38,502 nucleotides of DNA from Rhizaria sp. SCN 62-66 (taxonomy: Eukaryota > Rhizaria, unplaced), in assembly GCA_001724265.1 (NCBI GenBank), contig MEDY01000296.1:1-38502 (forward strand), in the 5' to 3' direction. Positions 1-10,952 of this stretch are shown piece after piece (position 1 is the stretch's first letter; each line of letters begins with the position of its first letter). The position numbers and the translations under genes are program-made. A model generated the notes under the pieces. It searched no databases, had not been told where the DNA came from, and saw only the letters and a program-made list of their open reading frames with translations.

Positions 1-1209
1 CGGCAGCGGCGGCGGCAGTCGTGGCGGCAATGCGGGCCTTGAGGGCTTCGGCCTCAGCGTCCTGGTGGGGCGGGAGAAACAAAAGTAGAGTCAGAAAATG
101 AGTGACAATTGCATGATGTGAAGCGGTTTTGCTATAATTTGGATAGATAAAACGATTTCATTTCAAATACCAGAAATTACATATAATAATGTCATATTTG
201 CATTTATATCAGCTCATACCTGTTTGAGCGAGTACCGCATGTAGTCAGTATTGCTCAGCGCCAGCGCAGTCGGCGTCGACAGCCGGCCGCGGCCGCCGAT
301 CGAGCCCGCAGCGGTCGGCCGCGCCGCCGCTGCCGCAGCCGCGCGCGGCACCACCACGGGGTTGACTTGCACCTTGATGCTGCTCGCCCGGAACTTCGGG
401 TTGACGACCGCATTGTTCGGATTGGTATTGAGGTGGTTGCTGTTGGTCAGGCGCGCCGTCTCCCACGGGTCCCGCGCCGCCATGAGGCGCAGCGGCGCCC
501 AGAGCACGCCCGCAACCTCGCGCGCGTCCAGCGCCAGCGGCGGCGTCGCGGGGCACAGCTGCAGGAACACAAAGGTGCCCACGGTCAGCGGCTTGACTTG
601 TTTGTGCGGGTCGATGTCGCGGTCGGGCAGGCGGCCGATCAGCGCAAACAGCGGCACGGCCGCCCCGGGCACCGCTGGCTGCGGGCACCCCCGCTGCTCC
701 TGGCTCTGGCTCGGGATCGGGATCGGGCTCTCACTCAGCTCCTGCTGCCGCAGCTGCAGCGCGCGCGCTGCGTCCGTGACGGCGGCCGCAGCGGGCGCAG
801 TGAGCGCCGTGGTGGGCGTGGCGAGCGGTCCTAGCGCCAGTCCTACCTCCTCGGAGACCTCGCGCACGGCCGTAGCCAGCGGCGGCTCCAGGCCGTCACG
901 GCGGCCGCCGGGGAAGGCAACTTGGCCAGACCACCTGTCGTAGGAAAGAAGACGAGGAAAATAACAAAAGTGGGTTTGAAACGGATGATGATGCACAATA
1001 GTTCTCACGTTCAGAAAGCTTTGTAGAATACACTCTCAAGTGAGAATTTTTTTAAGAGATATATGCGGAACTGCGTACCTGTCCTTGGGGTTCGTGGAGC
1101 GTTTCATGTAGAGCACCTCGGTCTGGCCAGTCCGGACCCAGTCCTGGGCCAGCCACGCCTCGACGTCCAGCAGCGGCGCACCGGCAAAGGCGTACCGCTG
1201 CGCGCCAAG

Positions 1210-1243
<34 letters not shown>

Positions 1244-1880
1244 TCGGCAGGGTCAGCGGCAGGCGCGGCTGCGGGGTCCGAAGCCGAAGCTGACGATGAC
1301 GACTGCGCCTGCGCCCGTGAAGACGCAGGGAGCTCGGCTGCAGTGGCGAAGGTAATGCCGGGCACGCACAGGTTAGCGGGGCTCGCAGGCAGCGCCACCG
1401 CCGCAGCAACGGCCCCAGCCATAACACCAAGACACGGTGCACTTACACTCGCACTACTCGCGGCCGCTGCTGTCGCGGCTGCGAGCGCTTCGGCAGGGCT
1501 AGGCAGCAGAAAGGGGCGCACGGCGGCAACCGCGGCAGCATGTGCGGCGGCAGAGGGCGTGAGCGTGAGCGCGAAAGGGTCGACGGCGGGGCGCACGCGC
1601 ACGACGATGGCGACGGAGGCGCGCTTGGAGCGGGTCGACGAGTAGGGCTCCGCCACGTGCTGTGCAGTGCGGAGATTGATCACACGTAAAACAAGAAGAG
1701 AAGATATTATGTTTGATCAAGTGTCATTGACAACAGGGCAAAGTCATGCTTAGACCCGGAAAGATTGTGATTCTGGAGAACGAAAAACTGCGAGATGTCG
1801 AAGAAGAGTTTGATTGAACGTACGGGAAGATGAAACAGACGGCGCAGCAGCGCCAAATGTTCTTCGTCCGACGTTGCCAT
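1..1880 (-). CDS. Nudix hydrolase, CoA-diphosphatase-like (3' end off window)
   Basis: Four exons on the minus strand: 1824-1880, 1079-1659, 220-934 and 1-61 (continues off the left edge). Introns start gtacgt, gtacgc and gtatga and end in cag. The first ATG (1880) gives a short helix, LLRRLFHLP, that runs in phase into exon 2 (HVAEPYSSTRSKRASVAIVV), typical of this family's N-terminus. The Nudix box is perfect: G223, E229, R237-E238 and E241-E242-x-G244 match GX5EX7REUXEEXGU. It is preceded by KRSTNPKDR/WSGQVAFPGG, like the NUDT7/NUDT8 CoA-pyrophosphatase motif; the exon 2/3 junction falls just before the Trp. Family members hydrolyse nucleoside diphosphate-linked substrates such as CoA, using Mg2+ held by the box glutamates. 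An Ala/Ser-rich insertion of about 130 residues with an Asp-Ala repeat separates the first strand from the box. Substrate specificity is inferred, not seen. Confidence 0.85.
1212..1240 (-). repeat. Hexanucleotide repeat coding Asp-Ala in the Nudix gene
   Basis: Tandem GGCGTC units on the plus strand. On the minus strand they encode alternating Asp and Ala inside exon 2 of the Nudix gene. Being in-frame, the array can change length without shifting the frame. Confidence 0.8.
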
Positions 1881-2429
1881 CGCGGGCAAGGTTGACGAAC
1901 TAGTTTACTAGCTAGATAAGTTGGTCGGTAGTGTCAGACTAAATATGTAAAAGCGCTAGATTGATGAGACTCTGGTGTTTGTGAAGCGAAGGGTCACAGT
2001 GGGCGAGCAGTGGATTAGTGATGTGAATCAAGCAGATAAACGGGACTTAACATACAAATAATAATAGAATAAAGACTAGTATTAAGGAATACACTTATTA
2101 GCAACGTGCTGCAGCTACAGACGATCAGGAAATGGTAGATATCTATGTTTGAAAGCGCGGGACTCGACTTGTGGCTGGACATGGCTCATCATGGCGCTTT
2201 AAGTCGACGCAACATTTTCATCATCACAGCGTCATAATGACCGTCGCTAGCGACATAGATACTTAATTACAGTATTGTGATGTTGTTTGGTACTTCTTCT
2301 TCTTTATAGCACCTCTAAAAATTCGTTTATCTTTCCGTATCGACCTGCTCCTCCCGGCACACCTCCTCGTGCTTCATCCAGCAACTACACACTTTCCGCG
2401 CTGTCCCGCGCCCTCACCCGTCTGCCTCA
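1881..2429. promoter_or_regulatory. Divergent intergenic region between Nudix and USP genes
   Basis: A gap of about 550 bp between two divergent start codons, so it must hold both promoters and 5' UTRs. It is AT-rich around 2030-2100 and pyrimidine-rich at about 2290-2420, just before the USP start. I see no clear TATA box and no convincing gene inside. Confidence 0.5.
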
Positions 2430-3265
2430 ATGGGCAACACTTTCTCCGGATCCCCGGATCCCCCGCGCGCTCCCCCGGTGCCGCAGCCCCCGCCCGTGAT
2501 CCCGCTCGCCGTCCCGCCCGGGCACAGCGCCCCCGGCGGCCGCGGCGGCCCGCGCGTGCAGCCCTACGTTGCAGCAGGCCAGTACAACCAGTTTACCCCC
2601 GCCGGCCAGTACAACCAGTATAGCCAGTACAACCCCGGCGACGACGCGCACCGTCGCAACGCAGCCGCGCGGCAGCAGACGCAGCAACAGCAGCAGCAGC
2701 AGCTGCTGCAGCCGCAGCGCCCGATGCAGCCGCAGCAGCAGGCCGAGTACGAGCAGCAGCTGCAGCGGCAGCGGTTTGAGCAGGTGCAGTACGAGGAGTA
2801 CATGCACTACAAGAAGGCCGCGGCCGCGCAGACCACGGCCGCGCAGACTACACCTGTAGATGCAGCTGCCACGGCAGCCGGGTCCGCAGGGCCGCCGAAG
2901 AACCGGGGCCCAAACAACAGCGCCGGCGACACGACCTCGAGCGTTGCGAGCGCGCGCGGCGGCGACCCTCGGGGCAGTGGCGGCGAGCCCGCGACCGCGC
3001 CTGCGCCCGCGTCCATGACCGCCTCGGCGCCCGCGCCCGCGCTGGGCAGACTCGTCGCGACGGGCCCGACGGCGATGGGCTCGTACGACCACAACGCGTG
3101 CTACCAAAACAACGAGCATTATAACAGCATTGCCAACGCGGGCAGCGACTTCTCCCTCGACTCCTACAGCGCGCACACGAACGGCGCCGACGACGGATAC
3201 TACGCCGAAGCCGCTCGCGCCGAGAGGCAGCAGAACGAGTGGGACCGTTGGTACGACTACGACCC

Positions 3266-3296
<31 letters not shown>

Positions 3297-6200
3297 CAGT
3301 TTGTGCAGCCACAATACACGCAGCAGTATACGCCGCAGCAACAGCAACAGCAGCAGCAGTACCAACAGCAGCAATACCAACAGCAGCGACAGGGACAGGG
3401 ATACGCGCCCGAGCCGGGGCGGCACCAGCTCCAGGGGCAGCATTTCTCGCAGCAGCAGCACCAGACCGCCATCATGCGCGCCGCCGCTGTCGAGTCTCTC
3501 CGCTACACCGACAACAACAACAGCGGCAGCGGCGGTGGCAACAACGCTGCCGAGCCGATGCGCCGCAACAGCGCCGCGATGAGCGCGGGTGCGGGCGCGG
3601 GCGCTACCACCAGCAGCGGCAGCAGCGTTAGCGGAGGCCCGGTGCCGAAGGGGCTGTTCAACGCGGCCGGCCTGCATCACTGCTACATCAACGTGTGCCT
3701 GCAGCTGCTGTGGCACCTGCCCGAGTTCCGCGAGCCCTTTTTTGCGCTCGCCGCCTCGCATCGGTGCGGCAACAGAGCCAGAGCCAGTGCCAGCAGCGGC
3801 AGTGGCGGCGCCGGCTCGAAGGACATGCACATCACAATGCGCGACACCAGCGAGTCACCGAGCCCGAACCCCAACTTCGACGGCAGCGCCAACGCCAGCA
3901 GTGTTAGCAGCAACAGCGTCATCGACCCTAGCAGCGACGGCGGCGGCGGCAGTAGCGACGCCGAGTGCGTGTTTTGCGCGCTGCAGTCGCTCTTCTCGGC
4001 GCTGGCGTGGGCCGAGGAACCGGTCCTGCGCGTCGACAATGTGCGCCGCGCGCTCGCCGCGATTGACCCCACCGGGCTCTTCAGCTGGGGCACCATGGGC
4101 GACGCCGAGGAGGCGCTGGGCGCGATTCTCGACCGCGTTCACAGCCACGCTGTCGCCGCCGCTGCCAGTCTGGGGGCCGCGGCGACAACAGCAGCGACGC
4201 GAGACCGTGGCGGCAGCAGCGGCGGCAGCAGTGGGGGCGAGAGCGGCGCAGTGAAGGCGAGTCGCAGGAGCAGTAGCCGCATCGCGAACGCGGCTGGCAG
4301 CAACGGCGCGAGCTCAGCCATGACTGACGAATGCAACGCCGCGACCGCGACTGGGGCTGCCGCGACTACCGGGGGCCCTGTGACCGCGAACATCCTCGGT
4401 TTGTCTCCACGCTTTCTCGACTCGAAAACAGCGACGACGAGTGTGGCGACTGCGGCGACGACTGTGAGCACCGCCGCGGTGACTGTGGGCAGCGAGGTGA
4501 CCGTGGACAGCAGCGGCGCGGCGTCCTCGCTCGCGCTGAGCGTCCCTGCGAGCGGCGGCGCGCCCGTGATTACGTGCCCGACGCACAGCGCGTTCGGCGT
4601 GCGCTGGCGTGACTACCACACGTGCACCTGCAGCGTCCATTCGCTTACTCTCAGTCATGGCCACGGCCACGGTCACGATAGCGCTGCGAGAGCCGCCGGC
4701 GGGATCCCCACGGCCGCCGCTGCCGCTGGCGCCGCGGGGCGCTGCACGGCGGCCCCGGTGCCCGCGGGCCCCGCGGCGTCGGGGCTGGGGTTGATGGTTT
4801 TTGCCGACTCGCTGCTGGCCACGGCGCGCGCGCTGCGCGACGACTCGGCCGCGATGCGCGACACCGTCGAGAGCATTTCAGACGGCGTTAAGGCCGAGGC
4901 AGAGCGCGCGCGGGCGCTGCAGCACCGCGCCGCCGGCTCCCATACACCCGGTCACGCACACGCACATGCACACGCGCACGCGCACTCGTCGCAGCCGCAC
5001 CAATCTGTCGTGGCGGCTGCGGCGGCCGAGCGCGCCGCAGTCCGCGAGGCCGTGGGGCAGGTGATGGGTCCGCGCGCGGCGCGCGTGTTCGCCGCGCACG
5101 CAAGTGCGGGCGCCTTCTTCGCCGAGGCGCTGCGCAGGGCGCTTGCCGGCGAGACCGACGAGGCGCACCCAGGTACGCGATGCGCTCAGCATCTCGAACG
5201 CAAATGAATCATTGTTACTGTGAATGTATTTGTCATTTTCTTATGTTTTATTAATTCCTTATGCTTTGCTCAATTTTTTGTCTTTGCTCTCTTTGTAGGC
5301 GAGAATGCGACTCAAAACGAGTTCAAGTGCCCTTCACAGATCCGTGCAGCCGCCGCAGCCGCCGCTGCGGCCTCTACGAGCACTGCTTCAAGCGCAAGTG
5401 CCACTGCTGGCACAGCCGCCGCTTCTGGCGCTGCAGTTGGCGGCGTGATTGCGAAGGCCGTGACGATGACGCTGACGAATGAGACGCTGCAGTGGATCGT
5501 CGACACGGACCGCGAAGGTCACGGCGCTCACACTGTCAGTGCGCCCGCGTCTGCGCCCGTGCCCGCCCCCGCCCCCGCGCCCGTGGCCGTGGCGGGGCCG
5601 GGGCCTCTGTGCAGCGGCCCCGGCGAGGTGCGGCGCGTCCTGTCGCACGCGCCGCCCTGTCTGCTCATGTCCGTCGCCTGGGATGGCGTCGCGCCGCGCG
5701 AAGTGATTCACGTACGTGAATGCCACTGATTTTTGTGCGACAATTGTTACTATTCTGTATGTTGTGTTGTGATGCCTCTTATTTCTTCCAAAATCTAACA
5801 CACGTCTGTGTACCTTTTGTGTGTGTGTTTTTATTGATCGATATTGTAGGAGTTCTACCAGCTGCTCCCGCTCCGTTTCAACTTGGGCGATGCTGTGCTC
5901 TTTGCCCCAATCCCTGCTCCCGGTCACTCTACCCACGGTCAGTGCGCCGACAAAGACGACCTCTGCAGCCTCACCTCGCTCGGCTTGCCAGAGCTCCCCC
6001 TCTATGCACACCAGCAGCCGCAATCGCAACAGTCTCAGTGTCCGTATCACGGTCCCTCCGCGCCGACCACGGCGACAGCGGCGGCGGCGACAGCGGCGGC
6101 GGGGTCACAGGCCGCGAGACCGCGCGCGCAGCAGGTGCTGGCGCAGTCGGCCTCGGGCTCCGCGCTGCCGCCGCCCGCCAAGGCGCCCCGCCTCTCCACC

Positions 6201-6839
6201 CAACAGCAGCAGCAGGGCGACGGTGACGGTGACGGCGACGGCAGCGGCGATGGCGAGTGCTCGTGGCCGGGCGGCCGCTGCGCGCATGCGGCGCAGACGG
6301 GCGACGGCGGCGGCCTCGACGGCAGCAGCTACGACAGCAGCGCCACGCACGCGCTCGCACAGCCCTCCAGCGGCAACGTATACGGCAGCCCCGCGAGGCC
6401 GCTCGCGGGCGCGTGCGCGAAGGCTGCGAAGGCTGTGAAGGGCGCGGCGGCGCGGTACGAGCTAAGCGCGCTCATCTGCTACTTTGGCCGCCACTACGTC
6501 GCATTTGTGCGCGACCCCCGCCGCCGCCGCCGCGCCGCCGCCACGGCCACTGCCTCAGCCGCTGGCGCTGGCTCTGGCTCTGGCACGGCGGGTGCGCGCT
6601 GCTCGGACGACGAAGACCCCGCCGCGCGGTGTCCGCACGGCGCCGCCTGCGCCGCGCACTGCGGTGCAGATGACGCCGATGCTGACGCGGGCGAGGGTGA
6701 GGGCGAGGGCGAGTGGGTGCAGCTCAACGACAAGGCGGTGCGACCGGTGGGTCAGTGGCGCGAGCTCGTCGATCTCTGCTTGCTGGGCAGGTACCAGCCC
6801 ACGGTCGTATGCTTCACGAAGGTCAACAGTGCCGAGTGA
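2430..6839 (+). CDS. USP53/USP54-type ubiquitin carboxyl-terminal hydrolase, 1381 aa
   Basis: Three exons: 2430-5172, 5299-5711 and 5850-6839. Introns are gtacgc...ttgtag and gtacgt...ttgtag, both keeping frame. The Cys box is GLFNAAGLHHCYINVCLQLL with candidate nucleophile Cys418. It has the two-residue-longer spacing seen in USP53/54 and in plant USP-related proteins. Next comes CVFCALQSLFSAL and then a Zn-ribbon-like CPTH...HTCTC. The C-terminal block has the candidate catalytic His1267 (FGRHYVAFVR), Asn1345-Asp1346 (WVQLNDKAV) and GRYQPTVVCF. A full triad therefore seems present, so the enzyme may cleave ubiquitin chains, although some members of the family are inactive. The N-terminus MGNTFSGS fits an N-myristoylation signal (Gly2, Ser6), suggesting membrane attachment. 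Long poly-Gln, Gly/Ser and His-Ala tracts separate the catalytic blocks by about 850 residues. The stop is TGA. Confidence 0.88.
3267..3299 (+). repeat. CAG/CAA repeat coding 11 glutamines
   Basis: Eleven consecutive Gln codons (mostly CAG) in the N-terminal low-complexity part of the USP. Further CAG/CAA runs lie at about 2680-2703 and 3331-3390. Such tracts are length-variable in other eukaryotes. Confidence 0.9.
4941..5000 (+). repeat. His-Ala repeat in the USP
   Basis: Codons alternate His (CAC/CAT) and Ala (GCA/GCG), giving about six His-Ala pairs in the spacer between catalytic blocks. A His-Gly run lies at about 4657-4680 in the same exon. These could bind metal ions but are probably unstructured. 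Confidence 0.75.
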
Positions 6840-7317
6840 TCGTGAGCTGAAACAGGAAGTTAGACGTAATCTTAAGAAAATTGGTCAAAAGCATGCATAC
6901 TACTGGATGTTGTCAGTGCGATTATTAATAAAAAGCAATGTTTCATGATTGAACGCATTATTTAGACCTCTTGATAATACAGTATTATTACTCTTCTTTC
7001 TGGGAACACTGGAATCTCTGCGCCATTGTCAACGTGAATTCGCCGATGCATCTGCGCGTATCCACCTTATATCGAACGTTCATCAAAGATGCTCGTTTTT
7101 GTACATTATGTACGGTACGTGTATTGTATTAATGTGAAGAACACGTTTGTGTGGGAAAATCTAGTAACGCAGATCGTATCGTTGCAATTCCCAAATTTGA
7201 AAAGATATGGACAGATTTCACTAATTAGCAAAGAACTACATGTAACTAACTCGTAGTATTCAATAATAAATGTGTCATTAACTTTAACAGTCGCAATAAG
7301 CTCCAAGCACTCGCATG
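6840..7317. other. Convergent intergenic region, USP and PAQR 3' ends
   Basis: AT-rich DNA between two convergent genes. Apart from the poly(A) signal candidate at 6927 I see no coding-like sequence, RNA gene or repeat. The short open frames here are AT-rich and lack coding character. Confidence 0.5.
6927..6932 (+). terminator. Candidate poly(A) signal for the USP gene
   Basis: AATAAA about 88 bp after the USP stop codon, embedded in an AT-rich stretch (ATTAATAAAAAG). The same TTAATAAA form is seen after NOL10. Confidence 0.4.
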
Positions 7318-9834
7318 TCAGCCCCCGACGACGACGGAGGCCGCGGTCTCGCAGACCCAGGTCCCGGCCTTAATCATCTCCACGCAGCCCGTCACGCCGC
7401 GGTCCCACGCCAGCGGTGCGAGCACCACGCACGCGTGCCAGAGCCCGTGCGAGGAAACGCCGAAGTCGAAGGTGTTGGGGTAGTAGCGCTCAGGGAACTT
7501 TGTCAGCCAGAAGCCGAAACCGAGCGCGTAGAGCGCGAGGGCGACAAGCTGCAGCGGGAAGAACGCCGCGACCTGCTCCGGCGACGCGAAGGACACGAAG
7601 TGCGCCGTGGGGATGATGCAGAAGGAAGCCGCCAGCAGCGTAAGCCCAATGCGCAGCGTGAACCAACGCGGCGCGAGCAGCGCGCGACAGTTCTGCGCGA
7701 TCAGCGGTAGCGCGTTGACGACCGTGGTGGCGATGAGGTACGCGCGCTGCAGCGCGGGGCGGCACTCGAACGCGACGACGATGCCCGGCAGGAAGGAGCC
7801 GTAGACCATGAGACACACGCCGGTCATGTCGAGCCGGTAGAGCAGCAGCTGGACCTGGAGCGAGATGCAGCCGAAGAGGTGGTACGCGGCCGACAGCAGC
7901 ATGCAGATCATGACGCCGCCGTAGAAGCACGCGAACGACACCTGCAGCGCTGGGCTGGCGTCAAAGAGCAGCGTCTCCCAGCGGAACCACGCGAGCGCGG
8001 CGAAGAAGAAGAAGCCGCCGATATGTGTCCACACGTTGCACGTCTCGTTGTGGAGCGCACAGAGCGAGAGCACGCAGTCGCGCGGTGTGTAGTTAAGCCG
8101 GTAGCCCGTGTTAAGGTACTGCGCGCGCATCCACAGCGGCGCGGCGTGCACGTCGCCCAGCCGCGCCGGCCCGCCGCACGCGACGGTCTTGCCACCCTCG
8201 CAGAGCCCACCGTGTGGGGAACCGCAGAAGCCGCTGCACTCGGCGCTCTGCTGGTGCTGCAGCGAATGTTGGTGCTGAAGAGAGTGGCTGTGCGCGTGCA
8301 CGCGCAGCGCCTTGGCGCCCAGCGCGGCGGCGGCGCTCGCGGCGCTCCTGTTTGGGCAGGCACAGCGACTGGGGTCGATGCAAGCCGCCGCAGGGTGCCC
8401 GTCGCAGTCGCTCGCGCTGCAAGGCACGAGCCCGCCGCCAGCGAAGTGGCTGTGCGCGCAGACGCCGCCCGCGGCCACGGAGCTGTGCTTCGAGAGCCGG
8501 CCAAGCTCAACGTCGCCGGCGCCGCCGCTGCCGTCGCCGTCGCTGCCGTCGCCGAGGCCGCCGCCGCTAGTAACGGCGGCCGCGATGCCAGAGCCGGTGT
8601 TGGTGCGCCGCAGCGGACCGCCGTAGTCGCCGCTGCCGCCGGCCGCCGCGGCGGTGGCGGAGACGGCGTGGCGGTGCCGCGGCACGTGGTCCAGCCCCTG
8701 CTGCTGCAGCTGTTGGTCAGACTGCGAGTGGGCGTGCGGGTGACCGTGGGCGTGGTGGTGGTGGCCGGGTCCCGCAGCGGCCTCGATGTTCTCCAGCTGC
8801 TGCGCGAGCGCGAAGACCTGCGCGGCGCGCGAGGCCGGCTTGGGCAGGTATGGCTGCGCGGGGTTGGTCGAGTAGAGCAGCGTGCCGCGCGCGGGCGGCA
8901 GCGGCAGGAACGTGGCCTGCGGCGACGCCACGGCCGCGAGCGCGTCCAGCTCCGATTGCAGGCGCAGGCGCAGCGCCGCCGTCACGCACGGGTCGTCGCA
9001 GTCGGTGCAGGCCGCCACATGAGCGATGTCCGCCGCCGAGACCGCCGAGACGGCCGATGCCGCGGAGCCGGCCAAGACACCGGTCGCGGCTCTATCGCTG
9101 GCGCTGACCGCCTGACTGTGACTGCTGCTGCTGGTGGTGGGAAGTGAGAGGGACAGTGATGAGAGTGAGCTCGCGTTTGCGCTCGAACTGCTGCTGCTGT
9201 TGATGTGACTGATAGGGTTGCGGGGCAGCGGGGCGGAGGCGGAGGCCGGCAGGCTCGGCAGCGTCAGCGCCGAAGCAGACTGCAGCGACGACAACGAAGA
9301 CGACGACGGCATGACGCTGGCGTGAGCGCTGCTATTGCCACTGCTGTTGCCGCTGCAGTTGCTCATATGCATAATGTTGGTGGAGAAGGCGGAGGGAACA
9401 GGGCTGGCGAGCGGGCCCAGCTCGGCCATGCACGCGCGCGACCCGCCCACAACAACGCCGGCGCCAACAGCAGCGCCAGCAGCGGCGCCGGCGCCCGAGA
9501 GCAGCTGTGCGCGCTCGCCCCGATCGCCTGCGTCGGCCTCGGGCTCGGGCTCGGTGGGGTCGGAGGAGTCGGCGCGGTAGTGGCGAGTGAAGGCCAGCGA
9601 CGACGCCGCGGCCGCGGAGATCGTCGACGACGCCTCGGGATCGGAATCGTAGTCACGCGCACTGGCGCCAGGCGCGGTGGTGCTCGTGCTGGCGCTGGAG
9701 GCCGAGGGCTTTGAGGAGAATGATGCTGTTGAGGCGGCGTTTGCAGTATGAGTGCGGGGCCCGGTCTGGGAGGCCCCATCTGCGGTGGACGATGGGATAG
9801 ACGTCCATCCAGCAAGGCGACGCACGACGTCCAT
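7318..9834 (-). CDS. PAQR family seven-TM protein (adiponectin/progestin receptor-like), 838 aa
   Basis: Single exon, stop TGA. The open frame extends to 10011, but that part is of lower coding quality. I chose ATG 9834 (MDVVRRLAGWTS), the first ATG before the clear Ala/Ser-rich coding sequence. The PAQR domain fills residues 569-838. It begins RLNYTPRDC and HNETCNVWTHIGG and contains seven hydrophobic segments. The putative zinc-binding set is complete: His652 in SAAYHLFGC, Asp669 in YRLDMTGV, and His796 and His800 in SSHGLWHACV. Family members are membrane proteins acting as hydrolase-like receptors (ceramidase-type activity in AdipoR) or Golgi/ER regulators. The 568-residue N-terminal region is low complexity (Ala, Ser, Gly and a His-rich stretch) and unusual for the family, whose members are mostly 300-400 residues. 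The N-terminus probably faces the cytosol, as in AdipoR. Confidence 0.9.
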   Translation of the reverse strand: MDVVRRLAGWTSIPSSTADGASQTGPRTHTANAASTASFSSKPSASSASTSTTAPGASARDYDSDPEASSTISAAAASSLAFTRHYRADSSDPTEPEPEADAGDRGERAQLLSGAGAAAGAAVGAGVVVGGSRACMAELGPLASPVPSAFSTNIMHMSNCSGNSSGNSSAHASVMPSSSSLSSLQSASALTLPSLPASASAPLPRNPISHINSSSSSSANASSLSSLSLSLPTTSSSSHSQAVSASDRAATGVLAGSAASAVSAVSAADIAHVAACTDCDDPCVTAALRLRLQSELDALAAVASPQATFLPLPPARGTLLYSTNPAQPYLPKPASRAAQVFALAQQLENIEAAAGPGHHHHAHGHPHAHSQSDQQLQQQGLDHVPRHRHAVSATAAAAGGSGDYGGPLRRTNTGSGIAAAVTSGGGLGDGSDGDGSGGAGDVELGRLSKHSSVAAGGVCAHSHFAGGGLVPCSASDCDGHPAAACIDPSRCACPNRSAASAAAALGAKALRVHAHSHSLQHQHSLQHQQSAECSGFCGSPHGGLCEGGKTVACGGPARLGDVHAAPLWMRAQYLNTGYRLNYTPRDCVLSLCALHNETCNVWTHIGGFFFFAALAWFRWETLLFDASPALQVSFACFYGGVMICMLLSAAYHLFGCISLQVQLLLYRLDMTGVCLMVYGSFLPGIVVAFECRPALQRAYLIATTVVNALPLIAQNCRALLAPRWFTLRIGLTLLAASFCIIPTAHFVSFASPEQVAAFFPLQLVALALYALGFGFWLTKFPERYYPNTFDFGVSSHGLWHACVVLAPLAWDRGVTGCVEMIKAGTWVCETAASVVVGG

Positions 9835-10314
9835 CGGGGCGCGGCGGCAGGCGCGAGCGAAACGCGCTGGAAAGAGAAAAAAAGTTTTGCGCGAGGCAAA
9901 CGCGAAGGCGGCAAGGAGAGTGGAAGGCCGAAGGAGGGGGAGGCGACAAAAGCCTCTTCTGAGTATCGAAGTAGAACAAAAAACGCGCAAGGATGATATA
10001 AAAAGAGACAAAGTGATAGGTACAGGTGAGCAGACTCAGCCTCAGGGAATTTCGAAGGAAATTACCGCAATTAGGAGGCATGCAAAGAGCTGTCTCACTG
10101 CGCAGCTCAGAATGTCATTTTCGAACGATAACTTGGCGCATGAAAACAGTGCCACTTCAAATTTGAATTGAGGTTAATATAGAGAAGTTGGATGACTCAT
10201 CAAATATGACACCTCTATTTAATATGACGTTGAAATTACTTTGTATAACTCTATTCCGTTTCCGGCAATTTGACCCCTCTCGCGGCTCATCAGTGAAGGT
10301 CGTCACGTAAAGCT

Positions 10315-10338
10315 TACCATGGTTACTACCATGGTTAC
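10315..10338. repeat. Perfect tandem pair of a 12-bp unit containing a palindrome
   Basis: TACCATGGTTAC occurs twice head to tail. Each copy has the 8-bp palindrome ACCATGGT at its core. It lies in noncoding DNA about 500 bp upstream of the PAQR start. A dimeric protein-binding site is possible but unproven. Confidence 0.6.
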
Positions 10339-10742
10339 GGTTGGGCAAGCCTACCTCAGAGTGCTGGAACCATGGAGAGCCGCAAGTATGAGCAAAAAGA
10401 TTAAGCTTCAATAATCGTTGAATAATATAAACCACATGGTGTGACTATAGAAATTAGCACAAGAAACTGTTGTCGAGATATTGCCTCGGCAAACCGCTCG
10501 CAACATGCGCGTACATGTGATTGTGCTCTTCAACGTGGACAAGTAACTGCGTGTACGAAAAAAAAGAACTCAATCGATACCTTGAGTCGTTCGGTACACC
10601 TTTATTAAGATACAAATGTTTGTTGCATGATCTTCAAAGTTATTAACAAACATTCTGTATCAACGGCTTCATCGCAAAAATCGGTGATATACGTAGAAGA
10701 CTTCCGGTTGTTTTTGTGGAGCTTCGGGAGCGGATATGCACT

Positions 10743-10952
10743 TCAAATAGAAAGTTGTATAAAACAGTTAAAGCTAACCTTGTGACACACATCTGGAATC
10801 GACAAGACAAACTCGCGCATCATCGCCCATCGCTGCCGCAGCCACAGCCGGTGTAGCGACAGCTGAAAGAGGGAACGACGACGCGCGTGATAGCGCGTGG
10901 TCTTACCATGGTACTCACGTGTACGTCGTACATCCTTAACATAACCAAACAT
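10743..10952 (-). CDS. Possible small gene, unrecognised
   Basis: Starts with ATG (10952) MFGYVKD, followed at once by a gtacga that matches this genome's usual splice donor. A pyrimidine-rich ctttcag follows 69 bp further on, which would join in phase to LSLHRLWLRQRWAMM and VLSIPDVCHK. The patch is GC-richer than its surroundings, like coding DNA here. A 69-bp intron would be shorter than any other in the window, and the 3' end is unclear. Read without splicing, the frame stays open for 69 codons. I do not recognise the protein. It may be noise. Confidence 0.22.
   Translation of the reverse strand: MFGYVKDVRRTREYHGKTTRYHARRRSLFQLSLHRLWLRQRWAMMREFVLSIPDVCHKVSFNCFIQLSI

Noticed and set aside
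2427-3830. 467-codon minus-strand frame over the USP N-terminus
   Set aside because: Poly-Leu and Val runs are the complement of CAG repeats. The sense frame continues into the conserved USP Cys box.
9835-10011. Upstream extension of the PAQR open frame (59 residues)
   Set aside because: Composition shifts to Phe/Leu/Arg with lower GC. The ATG at 9834 begins the Ala/Ser-rich sequence typical of the gene.
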